Source: Virgibacillus proomii (GTDB lineage: Bacteria; Bacillota; Bacilli; Bacillales; Amphibacillaceae). From it: DNA of 64,000 nucleotides. A program made the position numbers and the translations under genes. The stretch spans positions 1 to 64,000 of the forward strand of contig NZ_JAHLNO010000018.1 in the NCBI RefSeq assembly GCF_018916875.1. Direction: 5' to 3'. This document shows positions 18,914 to 27,439 of the stretch, piece by piece; positions within the stretch are counted from its first letter, which is position 1, and the number at the start of each line of letters is the position of its first letter. Below the pieces are notes generated by a model. That model did no database searches and had not been told where the DNA came from. It was given only the letters and a program-made list of their open reading frames with translations.

Positions 18914-19583
18914 ATTTATACCCCATTCCGCGTACAGTTTGGATTCGTTTTGGCTTGGCAGGCTCTTCCTCAATTTTTTCTCTTAATTTTTTAATATGTG
19001 CATCAATGGTTCGATCCATCACGTTATTTTCTGAATGAGGGTAGAGTTCATTGACAAGCTGTTCTCGAGAAAGAACAATATTAGGATGCTGCATAAAAAC
19101 ATAAAGCAAGTTAAATTCAAATTTTGTTAGCTGAATTGGCTTATTATGAAGTAGCACTTCACCTTTTCTTGGTTTGATGCAAAGGCCGTTACTTACAATT
19201 TTTTGGCAATACTGACCAGTACGGCGTAATACTGCCTCTATATGTGCGATGAGCTCATTTGGATCAAAAGGTTTTGTCATATAATCGTCCGCTCCGATTC
19301 TTAAGCCGGTTATTTTATCTTCAATGCTTGTTTTTGCTGACAGCATGATGATAGAGACTTCCCCATTTTCTTGCTCCTTCACCCATTTACAGAAAGCTTC
19401 ACCACTTAATTTAGGAAGCATTAAATCAAGAATAATAAGACAGGGATAATACTTTAAAAATACAGTCTTTGCTTCTTCGCCATCAGCCGCTTCTACAACC
19501 TCGTAGCCGTTTTTTTCTAAATAAATACGTATCAGGTTTCGTATCATTTTATCATCTTCAACGACCATAATTGTTTGTTTCAT
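18897..19583 (-). CDS. OmpR-family response regulator
   Basis: This 228-residue protein has a receiver domain (MVVEDDKMIRNL, phospho-aspartate 53 in LIILDLMLPK, lysine in DYMTKPFDPNE). The winged-helix DNA-binding domain shows LTKFEFNLLYVFMQHP and RTIDAHIKKLREKIEE. It works with the overlapping kinase. It lies 114 nt downstream of the ResA-like gene on the same strand, so the thiol-redox genes and the two-component system may share a transcript. The start is ATG 19583 behind GAGGTGAG. Confidence 0.9.
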   Translation of the reverse strand: MKQTIMVVEDDKMIRNLIRIYLEKNGYEVVEAADGEEAKTVFLKYYPCLIILDLMLPKLSGEAFCKWVKEQENGEVSIIMLSAKTSIEDKITGLRIGADDYMTKPFDPNELIAHIEAVLRRTGQYCQKIVSNGLCIKPRKGEVLLHNKPIQLTKFEFNLLYVFMQHPNIVLSREQLVNELYPHSENNVMDRTIDAHIKKLREKIEEEPAKPKRIQTVRGMGYKFVQAN

Positions 19584-19697
19584 GATCTCACCTCAACATT
19601 AGTTTAACGAGTTAGAGGAGGAAATAATACTATAATGCAATTGCTTGTTTCAAATAGTGATGCTACATTTGTAAAGCGTTTTTTCATACGGTAACTG

Positions 19698-20306
19698 CTA
19701 TTCCATTTTTTCAAATTCTTGTACCATCAAATCATAGTTCATTGCGCCAAATGCTTTAAATTGGATAACTCCTTTGCTATCGACCATAAAGGTAGTAGGT
19801 ATTGGCTGAATTTGATATGTGTTGGCTACTTCGGTGTTTTCATCTTTTAAAATAGGGAATGTAAGATCATAATCATTCACAAAATTTTGGATATTGATTA
19901 AGCTTCCTTCCGTTTCCGTTAAATTTACGGCTAGTATGTTGACATCTTTGTTCTCGTAAAATTTTTGCATATCAGGCATTTCAGCACGGCATGGCGGACA
20001 CCATGTAGCCCAGAAGTTAATCATTACTCGTTCACCACGCAAATCGGATAATTGAATCGTTACACCTTCCAGAGTAGGAAGCTTAAAGTCAGGAGCAGTA
20101 TTACCGACCTCCAGCCCCTCCTTACTGGCATCGCCTGTTTTCTCGGTCTCATTGCTTTGATTGACTTCAGATGTTATTTTATTACTTGAAACGGAACTGT
20201 CTGAGCCGTTTGTCTCTCGAACCGTATCATTTGAGGAAAAAACAAAATCATAAAGCGCCCAACCAAACATTCCTACAATAATAATAATGAGTATCGCTTT
20301 TTTCAT
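19698..20306 (-). CDS. ResA/TlpA-type membrane-anchored thiol-disulfide oxidoreductase
   Basis: This 202-residue protein has an N-terminal signal anchor (residues 3-21), a polar linker and a thioredoxin-fold domain. That domain has NFWATWCPPCRAEMPDMQ, with the redox-active CPPC, and the cis-proline loop IQPIPTTFMVD. It would act outside the membrane, taking electrons from the neighbouring CcdA to reduce apocytochrome c or another exported substrate. The start is ATG 20306 behind AGGAGGAAG, 12 nt after the ccdA stop. Which substrate it serves (cytochrome c, spore or sensor proteins) cannot be told here, as no cytochrome genes are nearby. Confidence 0.88.
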   Translation of the reverse strand: MKKAILIIIIVGMFGWALYDFVFSSNDTVRETNGSDSSVSSNKITSEVNQSNETEKTGDASKEGLEVGNTAPDFKLPTLEGVTIQLSDLRGERVMINFWATWCPPCRAEMPDMQKFYENKDVNILAVNLTETEGSLINIQNFVNDYDLTFPILKDENTEVANTYQIQPIPTTFMVDSKGVIQFKAFGAMNYDLMVQEFEKME

Positions 20307-20318
20307 AAAAACTTCCTC

Positions 20319-21062
20319 CTAACCTAAGTTTACCAGCCATGTATCTTTTACAAGATTTAATAAAAATGCGGAAATTCTTGGCATTAATCCGGCAAATAAT
20401 AGTATTCCCATAAGAATCATAATAACTGCACCAATCTTCATGATAATGCCACTATATTTAACAATCCACCGTGTTGAACCAAGGAAAAAAGTTAGCATGA
20501 GAAATGGCAACGCAAAACCAATAACATAAAAGAGCGTATACCATGCCCCTTGTGTCGGGTTAGCAGCTGCAACGACTAAAATGGACGCGAAAATTGGTCC
20601 AATACAAGGTGTCCAACCTGCAGCAAAGCCCATTCCAACAAAAATAGTACCTAAATAGCCGACTGGTTTTTTCGTAAATTGAAATCGCTTCTCTTTCATA
20701 AACGAAGTAATTTTTAACCAGCCACCAACAAATAATCCCATGATAATAATAAAAATCCCAGCAATTCGTTGGATAAATTCGCCGGATTCCCCAGCTAATA
20801 GTCCTTGTATCCATTGACCTAAGAATGAAACCCCTATTCCCAGGCTGATAAAGATGAGTGATACACCCAGCAAGAAGAAAATAGCATGAATAAGCAGTTT
20901 GCTTCTTATCTTTACATGATGATTTGTTTCTAGTTCTTTAACGCTCATTCCGGTTATGTATGATAAATACGCTGGAAAAATTGGTAATGTACAGGGGGAA
21001 AGAAATGAAAGCATTCCTGCCCCTAATGCTAACCAGATTGTTAGATCAGCTGTTGCTGTCAT
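20319..21062 (-). CDS. ccdA: CcdA-type cytochrome c biogenesis thiol transporter
   Basis: This 247-residue, six-helix membrane protein of the DsbD-alpha/CcdA family has the two conserved cysteines in SFLSPCTLPIFPAY (helix 1) and AAGWTPCIGPIFAS (helix 4). These shuttle electrons from cytosolic thioredoxin to outside thiol oxidoreductases. Its ATG overlaps the stop of the upstream membrane-protein gene (ATGA), and a ResA-like partner follows 12 nt downstream, so the three form one operon. The size matches B. subtilis CcdA. Confidence 0.9.
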   Translation of the reverse strand: MTATADLTIWLALGAGMLSFLSPCTLPIFPAYLSYITGMSVKELETNHHVKIRSKLLIHAIFFLLGVSLIFISLGIGVSFLGQWIQGLLAGESGEFIQRIAGIFIIIMGLFVGGWLKITSFMKEKRFQFTKKPVGYLGTIFVGMGFAAGWTPCIGPIFASILVVAAANPTQGAWYTLFYVIGFALPFLMLTFFLGSTRWIVKYSGIIMKIGAVIMILMGILLFAGLMPRISAFLLNLVKDTWLVNLG

Positions 21063-21706
21063 AAAGACACCCTCTTTCTTCTAATTACAAATAAAATCAT
21101 GCAAATCATACCAACAATGATATAAAGTAGTGGATGGATCATATATCCGAACATGGTTGTATATGGCAATAGATTGCTCAGAATCAGCTTTCCCATTACC
21201 CAACATAACGTGATGGTGATGATCAGTGTACGCTGTTGCAGCCGTTCTCGTAAACGTAAAAATAACAGAAGCAAGAACATCATTAATAGAAAATTTCCCC
21301 AAGCAAATTGGTTATTAAGCCAAACGATATCAATAAATTGATAGGTGAAAGATGCTGAAAGTAATACTGGAATGAGATGAAGCAACAATAATTGGATATT
21401 CAGACCACGCTTTTTACGATGATAGCCTATTTGGATGAGTAACAGGAAAATCGCCAAATAAAAGGCTTGGGCATTACTTGGATAAGCTAATACAGCAACA
21501 GGATCTGAGATAAACAAGGGGAGTTGCCATATAATTTTTGCCAGCCATATAAATAGGACAAAATTAATGATATAAGAAGTTAATTGCTCAATTACTTTTT
21601 TTCTTTCGGAAACTCCCAGTTTGCTGCTTATATAATAAATAGCTAAGCCAGCAGCAATACTTATTGTATTAATCGCAATCGTCATTAGCACGGTAGTTGA
21701 TGGCAT
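21059..21706 (-). CDS. Polytopic membrane protein of the CcdA-ResA operon
   Basis: A hydrophobic protein of about 215 residues with six or seven predicted membrane helices and basic loops (SERKKVIEQ, YHRKKRGLN, RLRERLQQR). It has no cysteines, so it is not itself a thiol relay. I do not recognise a named family. An in-frame GTG at 21739 precedes the GGAGGA ribosome site, so the ATG at the MPSTTVLMT start is chosen. It is the first gene of the operon and overlaps ccdA by 4 nt. The context suggests a helper role in thiol-redox delivery (inference). Confidence 0.7.
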   Translation of the reverse strand: MPSTTVLMTIAINTISIAAGLAIYYISSKLGVSERKKVIEQLTSYIINFVLFIWLAKIIWQLPLFISDPVAVLAYPSNAQAFYLAIFLLLIQIGYHRKKRGLNIQLLLLHLIPVLLSASFTYQFIDIVWLNNQFAWGNFLLMMFLLLLFLRLRERLQQRTLIITITLCWVMGKLILSNLLPYTTMFGYMIHPLLYIIVGMICMILFVIRRKRVSL

Positions 21707-21739
21707 ACGCTGTCCTCCAAATTCATACCAAATCTTCAC

Positions 21740-22247
21740 CTAGTATAAAATAGGAATGTGAAAATTTGATGAAAGTAAAGATAAAATATAAAAAAGCTGT
21801 AGCTGGCTGCACTGTCGACGTAAATTAAAGTAAAAAACAAAGAGAGTTTGATAAATAGTTTAGCAATAATAATAATAATTATAAACCTTCATAAATATGT
21901 AAATAAAAGAATTGTGTTACTATTATATTAACGCCAGACTATTCTTAGTACGAGGAGGGTTTTATGAGCTTTATAGCGAAACAGGCTTATATCAAGGTAT
22001 AAGGGTGACTAGTCTAGAACAAATAGATATCGAACATGAGCGGATGTTGTATTTATTGCTTAGGAAATTATAAAACTTTATCATTGTTATTAAAAGTAGC
22101 CTCGTCGTCTAGCCTAAGCGCACAAGTTGAGCAAACTCCGACCTTCTTTTTACGATAAGTTAACATCAGCCCGAATCTAAAGGAAGGCCAGCTAAAAGCG
22201 GGCTTGCCTCCCAACATAGCATACCCCTGTTTTAGAGGCATGTTTCT
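21740..22247. other. Gene-free region with decayed traces and family D repeat
   Basis: A small frame with a good ribosome site (GAGGAGGG, ATG 21964) codes only MSFIAKQAYIKV before a stop. A shifted frame continues TSLEQIDIEHERMLYLLLRK, so it may be a frameshifted remnant. At about 22086-22176 a block beginning TAGCCTCGTCGTCTAGCCTA resembles 55789-55870 (family D). Confidence 0.4.
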
Positions 22248-22731
22248 TTTATCCCGGATGAAAGAAGCGGTATTATTCTCATTTCAAAAATGCGCTTATG
22301 ATGGTCGAACATGATAAGAAATTTATAAATCTCTAATCTGTTCGGGTAACAGTACAGGAGCAATACACCGCACGTAGAAAAAAGTGCTTTTCTTTTTCAA
22401 GGACAGATAAGCTACGACAGCAACACACCGCACGCAGAAAAAGTGCTTTTCTTTTTCAAGGACAGATAAGCTACGACAGCAATACACCGCACGTAGAAAA
22501 AGTGCTTTTCTTTTTCAAGGACAGATAAGCTACGACAGCAATACACCGCACGTAGAAAAAGTGCTTTTCTTTTTCAAGGACAGATAAGCTACGACAGCAA
22601 TACACCGCACGCAGAAAAAGTGCTTTCCTTTTTCAAGGACAGATAAACTACGACAGCAATACACCGCACGCAGAAAAAGTGCTTTTCTTTTTCAAGGAGA
22701 AAAGCACTCCTGGATTGAAGTTTCACTTTAT
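22248..22731 (+). repeat. Family A repeat, copy 4, expanded by tandem units
   Basis: The left end is TTTAT-CCCGGATGAAAG and the right end TTGAAGTTTCACTTTAT, the same ends as the short copies, but the element is 484 bp long because of the tandem array inside it. TTTAT borders both ends. Confidence 0.7.
22361..22698 (+). repeat. 59-bp tandem repeat array, five full units plus a partial
   Basis: Unit starts (CAATACACCGCACG or CAACACACCG) are at 22361, 22421, 22480, 22539, 22598 and 22657. The spacing is 60 then 59 bp, and the units are nearly identical. Each unit contains a small self-complementary block GAAAAAGTGC ... CTTTTTC and AAGGACAGATAAGCTACGA. Similar but fewer units occur at 17380-17520, 30795-30955 and 42320-42400, always inside family A elements. 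Confidence 0.85.
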
Positions 22732-23435
22732 CGCTTCAGAAGCTCTGCCGTTTGTACTCCAAGCGCTTCTAGCTTTTGTTCTATGAAGATAAAGTAGTTA
22801 CACAAATCGTGAATTTGATATGGCAGATGTGATGGATTTTTCTTATCGAAAAACTGCTAAAGTAAGGGGGAATTTATACTTCCATACGTTAAAAGGTGTT
22901 ACACGTATACAGTAAAAGCTTCATCCAAATTTTTTTATTGAGACATTTAGGGCATATTTTAAGTAACTATTTCTTATTAAACGAGTAAATTAACATTATA
23001 TGAGAATTTAAAATAATAGTGTAGAAGTTAACTCACTGATGCAAACATTTTTCAGTTTAAAAACTAGCAGGTGGTGGTCAGTGTCAAAGGTTTGCCGCTA
23101 GTATGTTTTATTGCGTTGGAAATTATACCGGTTTCTACATGATGGATAGCTTTTTTTAAATTATTACTCTGAAATTAGCGATGTAAAGATAATTTGTTTT
23201 TACATGCTAATCTAAAAAGTTTGTTGTGTACCGCTAAAAAAAGAAAGCGCTTTGTTACAAGAGGTGAAACGTAATTTTAGACATGAATAAAATCTGAAAT
23301 CTAGCGTAGAAGTAGGCTCGACAGTGAAAAAATTAACGTATAAGGTACGTAACTAGACAAGGGTCTGTGTTAAAGGCTTGGCTAGTCAATTTTTTATAAA
23401 AGGCAATAATCATTTAGGGGGAGCAGAGAAGGAAA
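22732..23435. other. Gene-free region upstream of the LysR gene
   Basis: The first about 60 bp (CGCTTCAGAAGCTCTGCCG ... TTTTGTTCTA) also follow other family A copies (17568, 51424). The rest is AT-rich with no convincing gene. A stem CTAGC / GCTAG encloses 23063-23101, but it matches no riboswitch I know. Confidence 0.35.
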
Positions 23436-24311
23436 GTGGAAATCAAGCATTTACAGTATTTTATGGAAGTTACGAAAACAGGGAGTTTTACACAAGCTGC
23501 GAATCGATTGTACATCACACAGCCAGCGATTAGTCGAATTATTAAATCACTTGAAGAAGAACTTGGATTTCCATTATTTATCCGTTCACGAAGAAAATTA
23601 GTGTTAACAGAAGCCGGTAGAGAATTACATGAACATGCTAAAAAAATAGATAAACAATATCAGGCGATGTTATTTGATTTAGAGCAATTTCAACAACTGA
23701 AAAAAGGCCATATGCGTATTGGATTGCCATCTATTACAAATGCATTTTTCTTTTCGCAATTAATTGCCTCCTTCCATCGAAAATATCCAGATATTACGTT
23801 TCAATTGGAAGAAGATGGATCGAAACGCATTGAAGAAAAGGTGAACGAAAGCGAGTTGGATTTTGGAGTCGTCGTTTTACCTACACAGGATGATTTTGCC
23901 TCTTATACATTTATTCAAGAAGGATTAAAATTGATTGTTCCAGCTACCCATCGTTTCGCGCATAAAAAGGATATTACATTAAACGAGTTGAAAGAAGAAT
24001 CCTTTATTATGTTTAATAATGATTTTTCCTTACGTGAAAGTATCGTTGCTGCTTGTAAGGATACAGGATTTGAGCCTAAAATCATTTTGGAGACATCACA
24101 GTTGGATTTCATTGAAGAAATGGTAGCATCCAATGTTGGGATTACCTTCTTACCAGATAGTACTTGTAGAGAGCTAACAGATGATGTTACGTCTATTTCT
24201 GTTGCTAATCCAACGATCAAATGGGAATTAGCATTAATTTGGAAAAAAGATGGACATCTTTCCTCTGTCATGCAGGAATTTATTCGATTTGCTAAGGAAA
24301 CATTAATCTGA
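23436..24311 (+). CDS. LysR-family transcriptional regulator (CidR/YwbI-like)
   Basis: This 291-residue protein has an N-terminal winged helix (MEIKHLQYFMEVTKTGSFTQ, AANRLYITQPAISRIIKSLE) and a periplasmic-binding-protein-like effector domain from about residue 90 (GHMRIGLPSITNAFFFSQLI). The sequence resembles CidR/YwbI regulators of holin-like genes, but no cid or lrg genes are adjacent, so the target is not given by context. The start is GTG 23436 after GAAGGA. A terminator follows immediately. The gene is flanked by repeats on both sides. Confidence 0.82.
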   Translation: MEIKHLQYFMEVTKTGSFTQAANRLYITQPAISRIIKSLEEELGFPLFIRSRRKLVLTEAGRELHEHAKKIDKQYQAMLFDLEQFQQLKKGHMRIGLPSITNAFFFSQLIASFHRKYPDITFQLEEDGSKRIEEKVNESELDFGVVVLPTQDDFASYTFIQEGLKLIVPATHRFAHKKDITLNELKEESFIMFNNDFSLRESIVAACKDTGFEPKIILETSQLDFIEEMVASNVGITFLPDSTCRELTDDVTSISVANPTIKWELALIWKKDGHLSSVMQEFIRFAKETLI

Positions 24312-24316
24312 TTTTT

Positions 24317-24346
24317 GATCTTCTCTTATAGGGGAGGTCTTTTTTT
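24317..24346 (+). terminator. Rho-independent terminator of the LysR gene
   Basis: The stem GATCTTCTC / GGGGAGGTC (with G-T pairs) and a 5-nt loop are followed by seven T residues, six bases after the LysR stop. Confidence 0.75.
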
Positions 24347-24348
24347 AC

Positions 24349-24440
24349 ACTATAGGAAAGTATAAAATTTTAGGGTTTATAGTATAAGAAAAACTACAGC
24401 TTTCGCTAAAGAATTGGCGACAAGCCAAGTTTTTCTAATA
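24349..24440 (+). repeat. Family B palindromic repeat, copy 2
   Basis: Runs from ACTATAGGAAAGTATAA to TTTTTCTAATA with the same nested stems as copy 1 at 17614. It lies directly after the LysR terminator. Confidence 0.75.
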
Positions 24441-24494
24441 CGATTTTTTTGCACATACGAATCAAGTTAAACACCGTCTTTTTTATTTTCACCT

Positions 24495-24682
24495 TTTATC
24501 CCGCATGTAAGGTGCCGTAAGACTCTCACTTCAAGACCTAAGATGATACAAAAGGGTCTAAGTGGAAGAAAATGGCACCTAAATGCCCGATTCGTTCAAG
24601 GGCCTTTAGGTCATACCCTTCTAGGTACTAACATTCAGTAGGAAATGGAAGAAAACTCCTACTGAATGAAGTTTCACTTTAT
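24495..24682 (+). repeat. Family A repeat, copy 5
   Basis: 188 bp from TTTAT-CCCGCATGTAAGGTGC to GAAGTTTCACTTTAT. Stems: GGTGCCGT / ATGGCACC, enclosing CTCACTT / AAGTGGAAG, and CATTCAGTAGGA / TCCTACTGAATG. It is nearly identical to copies 58261 and 61574. Confidence 0.8.
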
Positions 24683-24832
24683 CCATCCTCCAAAGGCAGT
24701 GAATATCAAGAAATCGTTTACATAACATTTTGTTATACATTGCATCTAATATCGGCATTTTACGAAAACCATCATTGGGGAATATAATAGATGGAGTAGG
24801 AAAGAGTAAAAATGAATAGATAAGGTGATACA

Positions 24833-25351
24833 ATGCGCACGAAAAAGTGTAAAGATACGCGAATCGTTCAAAACGATCAAGTTTTGATTAATGATTTAAA
24901 TAATTACCACACTTTGTTCGGTGGAGTTTTAATGAAGAAGTTAGATGCATGTGCCACCTTGTCAGCAAGGAGACATGCACGAGTAAGGGAGTGCGTGACC
25001 GCTTCTACAGACTCAGTGAACTTTAATTCGCCAATTCGACAAAGTGATTCGGTATGTATTGAATCCTTTGTATGTTATACAGGTAGAAGCTCTATGGAAA
25101 TCTTCTGTAAAGTGATTGCAGAAGATATGATAACAGCTGAGCGTCGAATTGCAGCTACGGCATTCTTAACTTTTGTTGCATTAGATGAAACCAAAAAACC
25201 AACAGAGGTACCAGGAATCATTCCAGAGTCAGAAGAGGAAAAATTTCTCTATGAGACTGGAGAAGAAAGGGCAAAAATCCGTAAGCTGAAGCGTCAGCAA
25301 AATAAGGATTTAGTTGCTAAATTATCAGTAAAAAAGCCTTGGGATGAATAA
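24833..25351 (+). CDS. Acyl-CoA thioesterase (hotdog fold, YkhA-like)
   Basis: This 172-residue single hotdog domain has the motif LINDLNNYHTLFGGVLMKKL (Asn/His and FGG loop of the acyl-CoA hydrolase family). VTASTDSVNFNSPIRQSDSV and AATAFLTFVALDETKKP follow. It hydrolyses acyl-CoA thioesters in the cytosol, and proteins of this type are hexameric. The C-terminus is charged (EERAKIRKLKRQQNKDL). The start is ATG 24833 behind AAGGTGAT. The gene after it starts 20 nt downstream and is probably cotranscribed. Confidence 0.85.
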   Translation: MRTKKCKDTRIVQNDQVLINDLNNYHTLFGGVLMKKLDACATLSARRHARVRECVTASTDSVNFNSPIRQSDSVCIESFVCYTGRSSMEIFCKVIAEDMITAERRIAATAFLTFVALDETKKPTEVPGIIPESEEEKFLYETGEERAKIRKLKRQQNKDLVAKLSVKKPWDE

Positions 25352-25371
25352 GAAAGAAGGGGAGATAAGAA

Positions 25372-25740
25372 TTGATCATTACGTCAAGCTATGAAGAGCT
25401 AGTTCAAGCAAAACGGGCAATTGCAACATTTAAAGCAACTAAACCAGAAGTATACCAGCAATTTTTACGTATTATTCACTTAACAAGACAATTACAGTTT
25501 AACTTCCAATATATGGGTTGTATCATTATGGATGAAGACCCAAGCAAGTTTCGCCCAAAAGTGCATGACGAGTACATTTTAAAAGTGTATTATGAAGAAA
25601 TAGACAAGTTAAAAAGAGATCAAAAAGTTAATGATCTAAAACAACTATTAGATGCGTATAAGCAAATAGGATATGGAAAATTAACAGGTCTCATTTTAGG
25701 TAAACAGCCGCTTTCCTTAGTAGGTCCAGCTGTTGTATAA
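25372..25740 (+). CDS. Hypothetical protein downstream of acyl-CoA thioesterase
   Basis: This 122-residue cytosolic protein is not recognised. It is mostly helical and charged (SYEELVQAKRAIATFKATKP, EVYQQFLRIIHLTRQLQFNF), ending in a hydrophobic tail GLILGKQPLSLVGPAVV. It starts at TTG 25372 after a good GGGGAG site. The spacing and a shared terminator (25754) put it in the thioesterase transcript. Function unknown. Confidence 0.7.
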   Translation: MIITSSYEELVQAKRAIATFKATKPEVYQQFLRIIHLTRQLQFNFQYMGCIIMDEDPSKFRPKVHDEYILKVYYEEIDKLKRDQKVNDLKQLLDAYKQIGYGKLTGLILGKQPLSLVGPAVV

Positions 25741-25753
25741 ACGAAATTACCAG

Positions 25754-25778
25754 TGCCGAGCTAACTACTAGCTCGGCA
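25754..25778. terminator. Bidirectional terminator between convergent genes
   Basis: A perfect 10-bp stem TGCCGAGCTA / TAGCTCGGCA with a 5-nt loop lies between two converging genes. Its right arm overlaps the last codons of the minus-strand transporter gene. Confidence 0.7.
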
Positions 25779-27135
25779 TTTCATATTCATCAATGTTGTT
25801 TTCTCCAGCTCCCCACCAACCTGCATATTTGTAAATTCCGATGATAATTGCGGTACCGAGTAAAAGAACAAGCGGAATGACCCACGTGAGCCCGGCGGCA
25901 AACAGGATTGGTGTAAAGGTGATAACGGCGATTTCAGTCGGTGCAACACCGATATAAGCCAGTGCATAATCTTCCGGAGTTTTACTTTTTAGCTCAGGAT
26001 CAACAATGCGTAAAAGAGCAAGTCCCATTGCTACTGTACCCGTACTCCAGCCCCAACCAAACAGGGATTTTTCCAACCAGAAGTCCTGAAATATATTGGG
26101 ACCCACAAAACGGAATAAAATATATGCCCATAAGATCCCGAAAGCAAACAGAATAATAAGTGGCAGAGCATAATCCATAACTACCGTAAGATTAATGGAT
26201 GCTATACCAATAGCTACAAGGAAATCAGTTGCTGTTCCGCCGATTCGCTCCATGACTCGTTGATCAATATAATCATCTGCTTTTACTTTACGGCTAAGGG
26301 ATTGAAATAAAAGTCCGACGACAAAAGCGATACTGAATAATGGAACAGATACTGCTGGCATTAAATCAGATAGTATGTTCGTAATCCAATAAGCTATTCC
26401 AATAACAAACGCTATAACAGCTACATGTAACACGAATGGATCAATTGAATTGGGAGATACAGTTTCGACCCCCATATAGGAACGCTTATGATGTGGGATT
26501 AGTCCCGATTGTAATTCATTTGGTAGATCTTTAAAGCTAGTAATCAATTTGGTTTTTCCTTGTTCTGTACTGCGCTTGACGAGAAACAAACCTCCCAGTA
26601 CTGCAACTAAAATTCCAACTGTAGCTGAGGTCATAGCAAGATCCGTTGCCTCGTTCCATCCGGCATGAGCAAAGCCTTCTCCAACTGCTGCTGCTGTCCC
26701 GTGACCGCCAACGAAGCCCGCTCCTAATATCAGGCCAAAGCCACTTGGCAAATTAGAAAATAATGGATTTAAAAAGAGTATTCCGAATAATGCTCCTGCT
26801 CCCCACATCGATAAGATGAGGATCATGGAATAGGAGAACATATTACGAACGCGTTGAAACACTTCTGATATATGGACTTTTGCCGCACCAATTGGGATGG
26901 CAGCAAATATCACTGCAATTAAAAGACTAGGATAGGTGTTGAGCTGATCCGAAAAAGGTAGAAGGTTCCAGCCGCTTGGGCCAAGTGCAAGTCCAATAAA
27001 TCCGGCAATCATACTAGCAGGTAAAAACAAAGATTGAATCCATTTAACTTTTGCCCGAAGTATCGTACCAACTAAAAGTAAAGCGGATATTATACTAAAA
27101 TCAATCATTAAATTCCAAATTGTAAATTGATTCAT
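25768..27135 (-). CDS. Sodium/glutamate symporter-like transporter (GltS/ESS family)
   Basis: A 455-residue, highly hydrophobic protein with ten or more helices in two inverted halves. It has the family loops GAGFVGGHGTAAAVGEGFAH (first half) and GWGWSTGTVAMGLALLRI (second half). ESS-family proteins import glutamate with sodium. Compared with E. coli GltS (about 400 residues) it is somewhat longer, with a central cytosolic loop (FKDLPNELQSGLIPHHKRSY). The substrate is therefore only probable. The frame extends upstream to 27183, but ATG 27135 follows AAGGGGG and begins the first helix. Confidence 0.8.
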   Translation of the reverse strand: MNQFTIWNLMIDFSIISALLLVGTILRAKVKWIQSLFLPASMIAGFIGLALGPSGWNLLPFSDQLNTYPSLLIAVIFAAIPIGAAKVHISEVFQRVRNMFSYSMILILSMWGAGALFGILFLNPLFSNLPSGFGLILGAGFVGGHGTAAAVGEGFAHAGWNEATDLAMTSATVGILVAVLGGLFLVKRSTEQGKTKLITSFKDLPNELQSGLIPHHKRSYMGVETVSPNSIDPFVLHVAVIAFVIGIAYWITNILSDLMPAVSVPLFSIAFVVGLLFQSLSRKVKADDYIDQRVMERIGGTATDFLVAIGIASINLTVVMDYALPLIILFAFGILWAYILFRFVGPNIFQDFWLEKSLFGWGWSTGTVAMGLALLRIVDPELKSKTPEDYALAYIGVAPTEIAVITFTPILFAAGLTWVIPLVLLLGTAIIIGIYKYAGWWGAGENNIDEYEMPS

Positions 27136-27377
27136 ATTGCTAGATTCCCCCTTGTATGAAACTTTATAATAAATGAAAGGCATGCGTTTAATACGCGTGG
27201 TTTTTTGGTAGTTTAACTATCTATCAAATCGGGCTTGATAGAGTGCGGAATGTTTATTATAACACCGTTAAAAGTGATTGTGAACGGTTTCAAAAAAACA
27301 CATAATTTTACCATTAATTGAATATATGTGACTATTTATATAATTGCGATGAGTGTTTGATACAATTTTGGACATAG

Positions 27378-27419
27378 AAAAAGGTGGCAAAGTTTATTTG
27401 TATAAGCTTTACCACCTTT
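27378..27419 (-). terminator. Terminator after the spo0M pseudogene
   Basis: On the minus strand the stem AAAGGTGG / CCACCTTT, with an extended imperfect stem inside, is followed by a T run (CCTTTTTC). Confidence 0.7.
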
Positions 27420-27439
27420 GATTAACAAAGTGAAAACCA

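Noticed and set aside
22361-22698. CRISPR-like repeat array
   Set aside because: The repeats are contiguous 59-bp tandem units with no unique spacers between them, and no cas gene is present.
23063-23101. Possible riboswitch stem upstream of the LysR gene
   Set aside because: Only one short closing stem is seen, no conserved core matches a known class, and it lies more than 300 bp from the gene.
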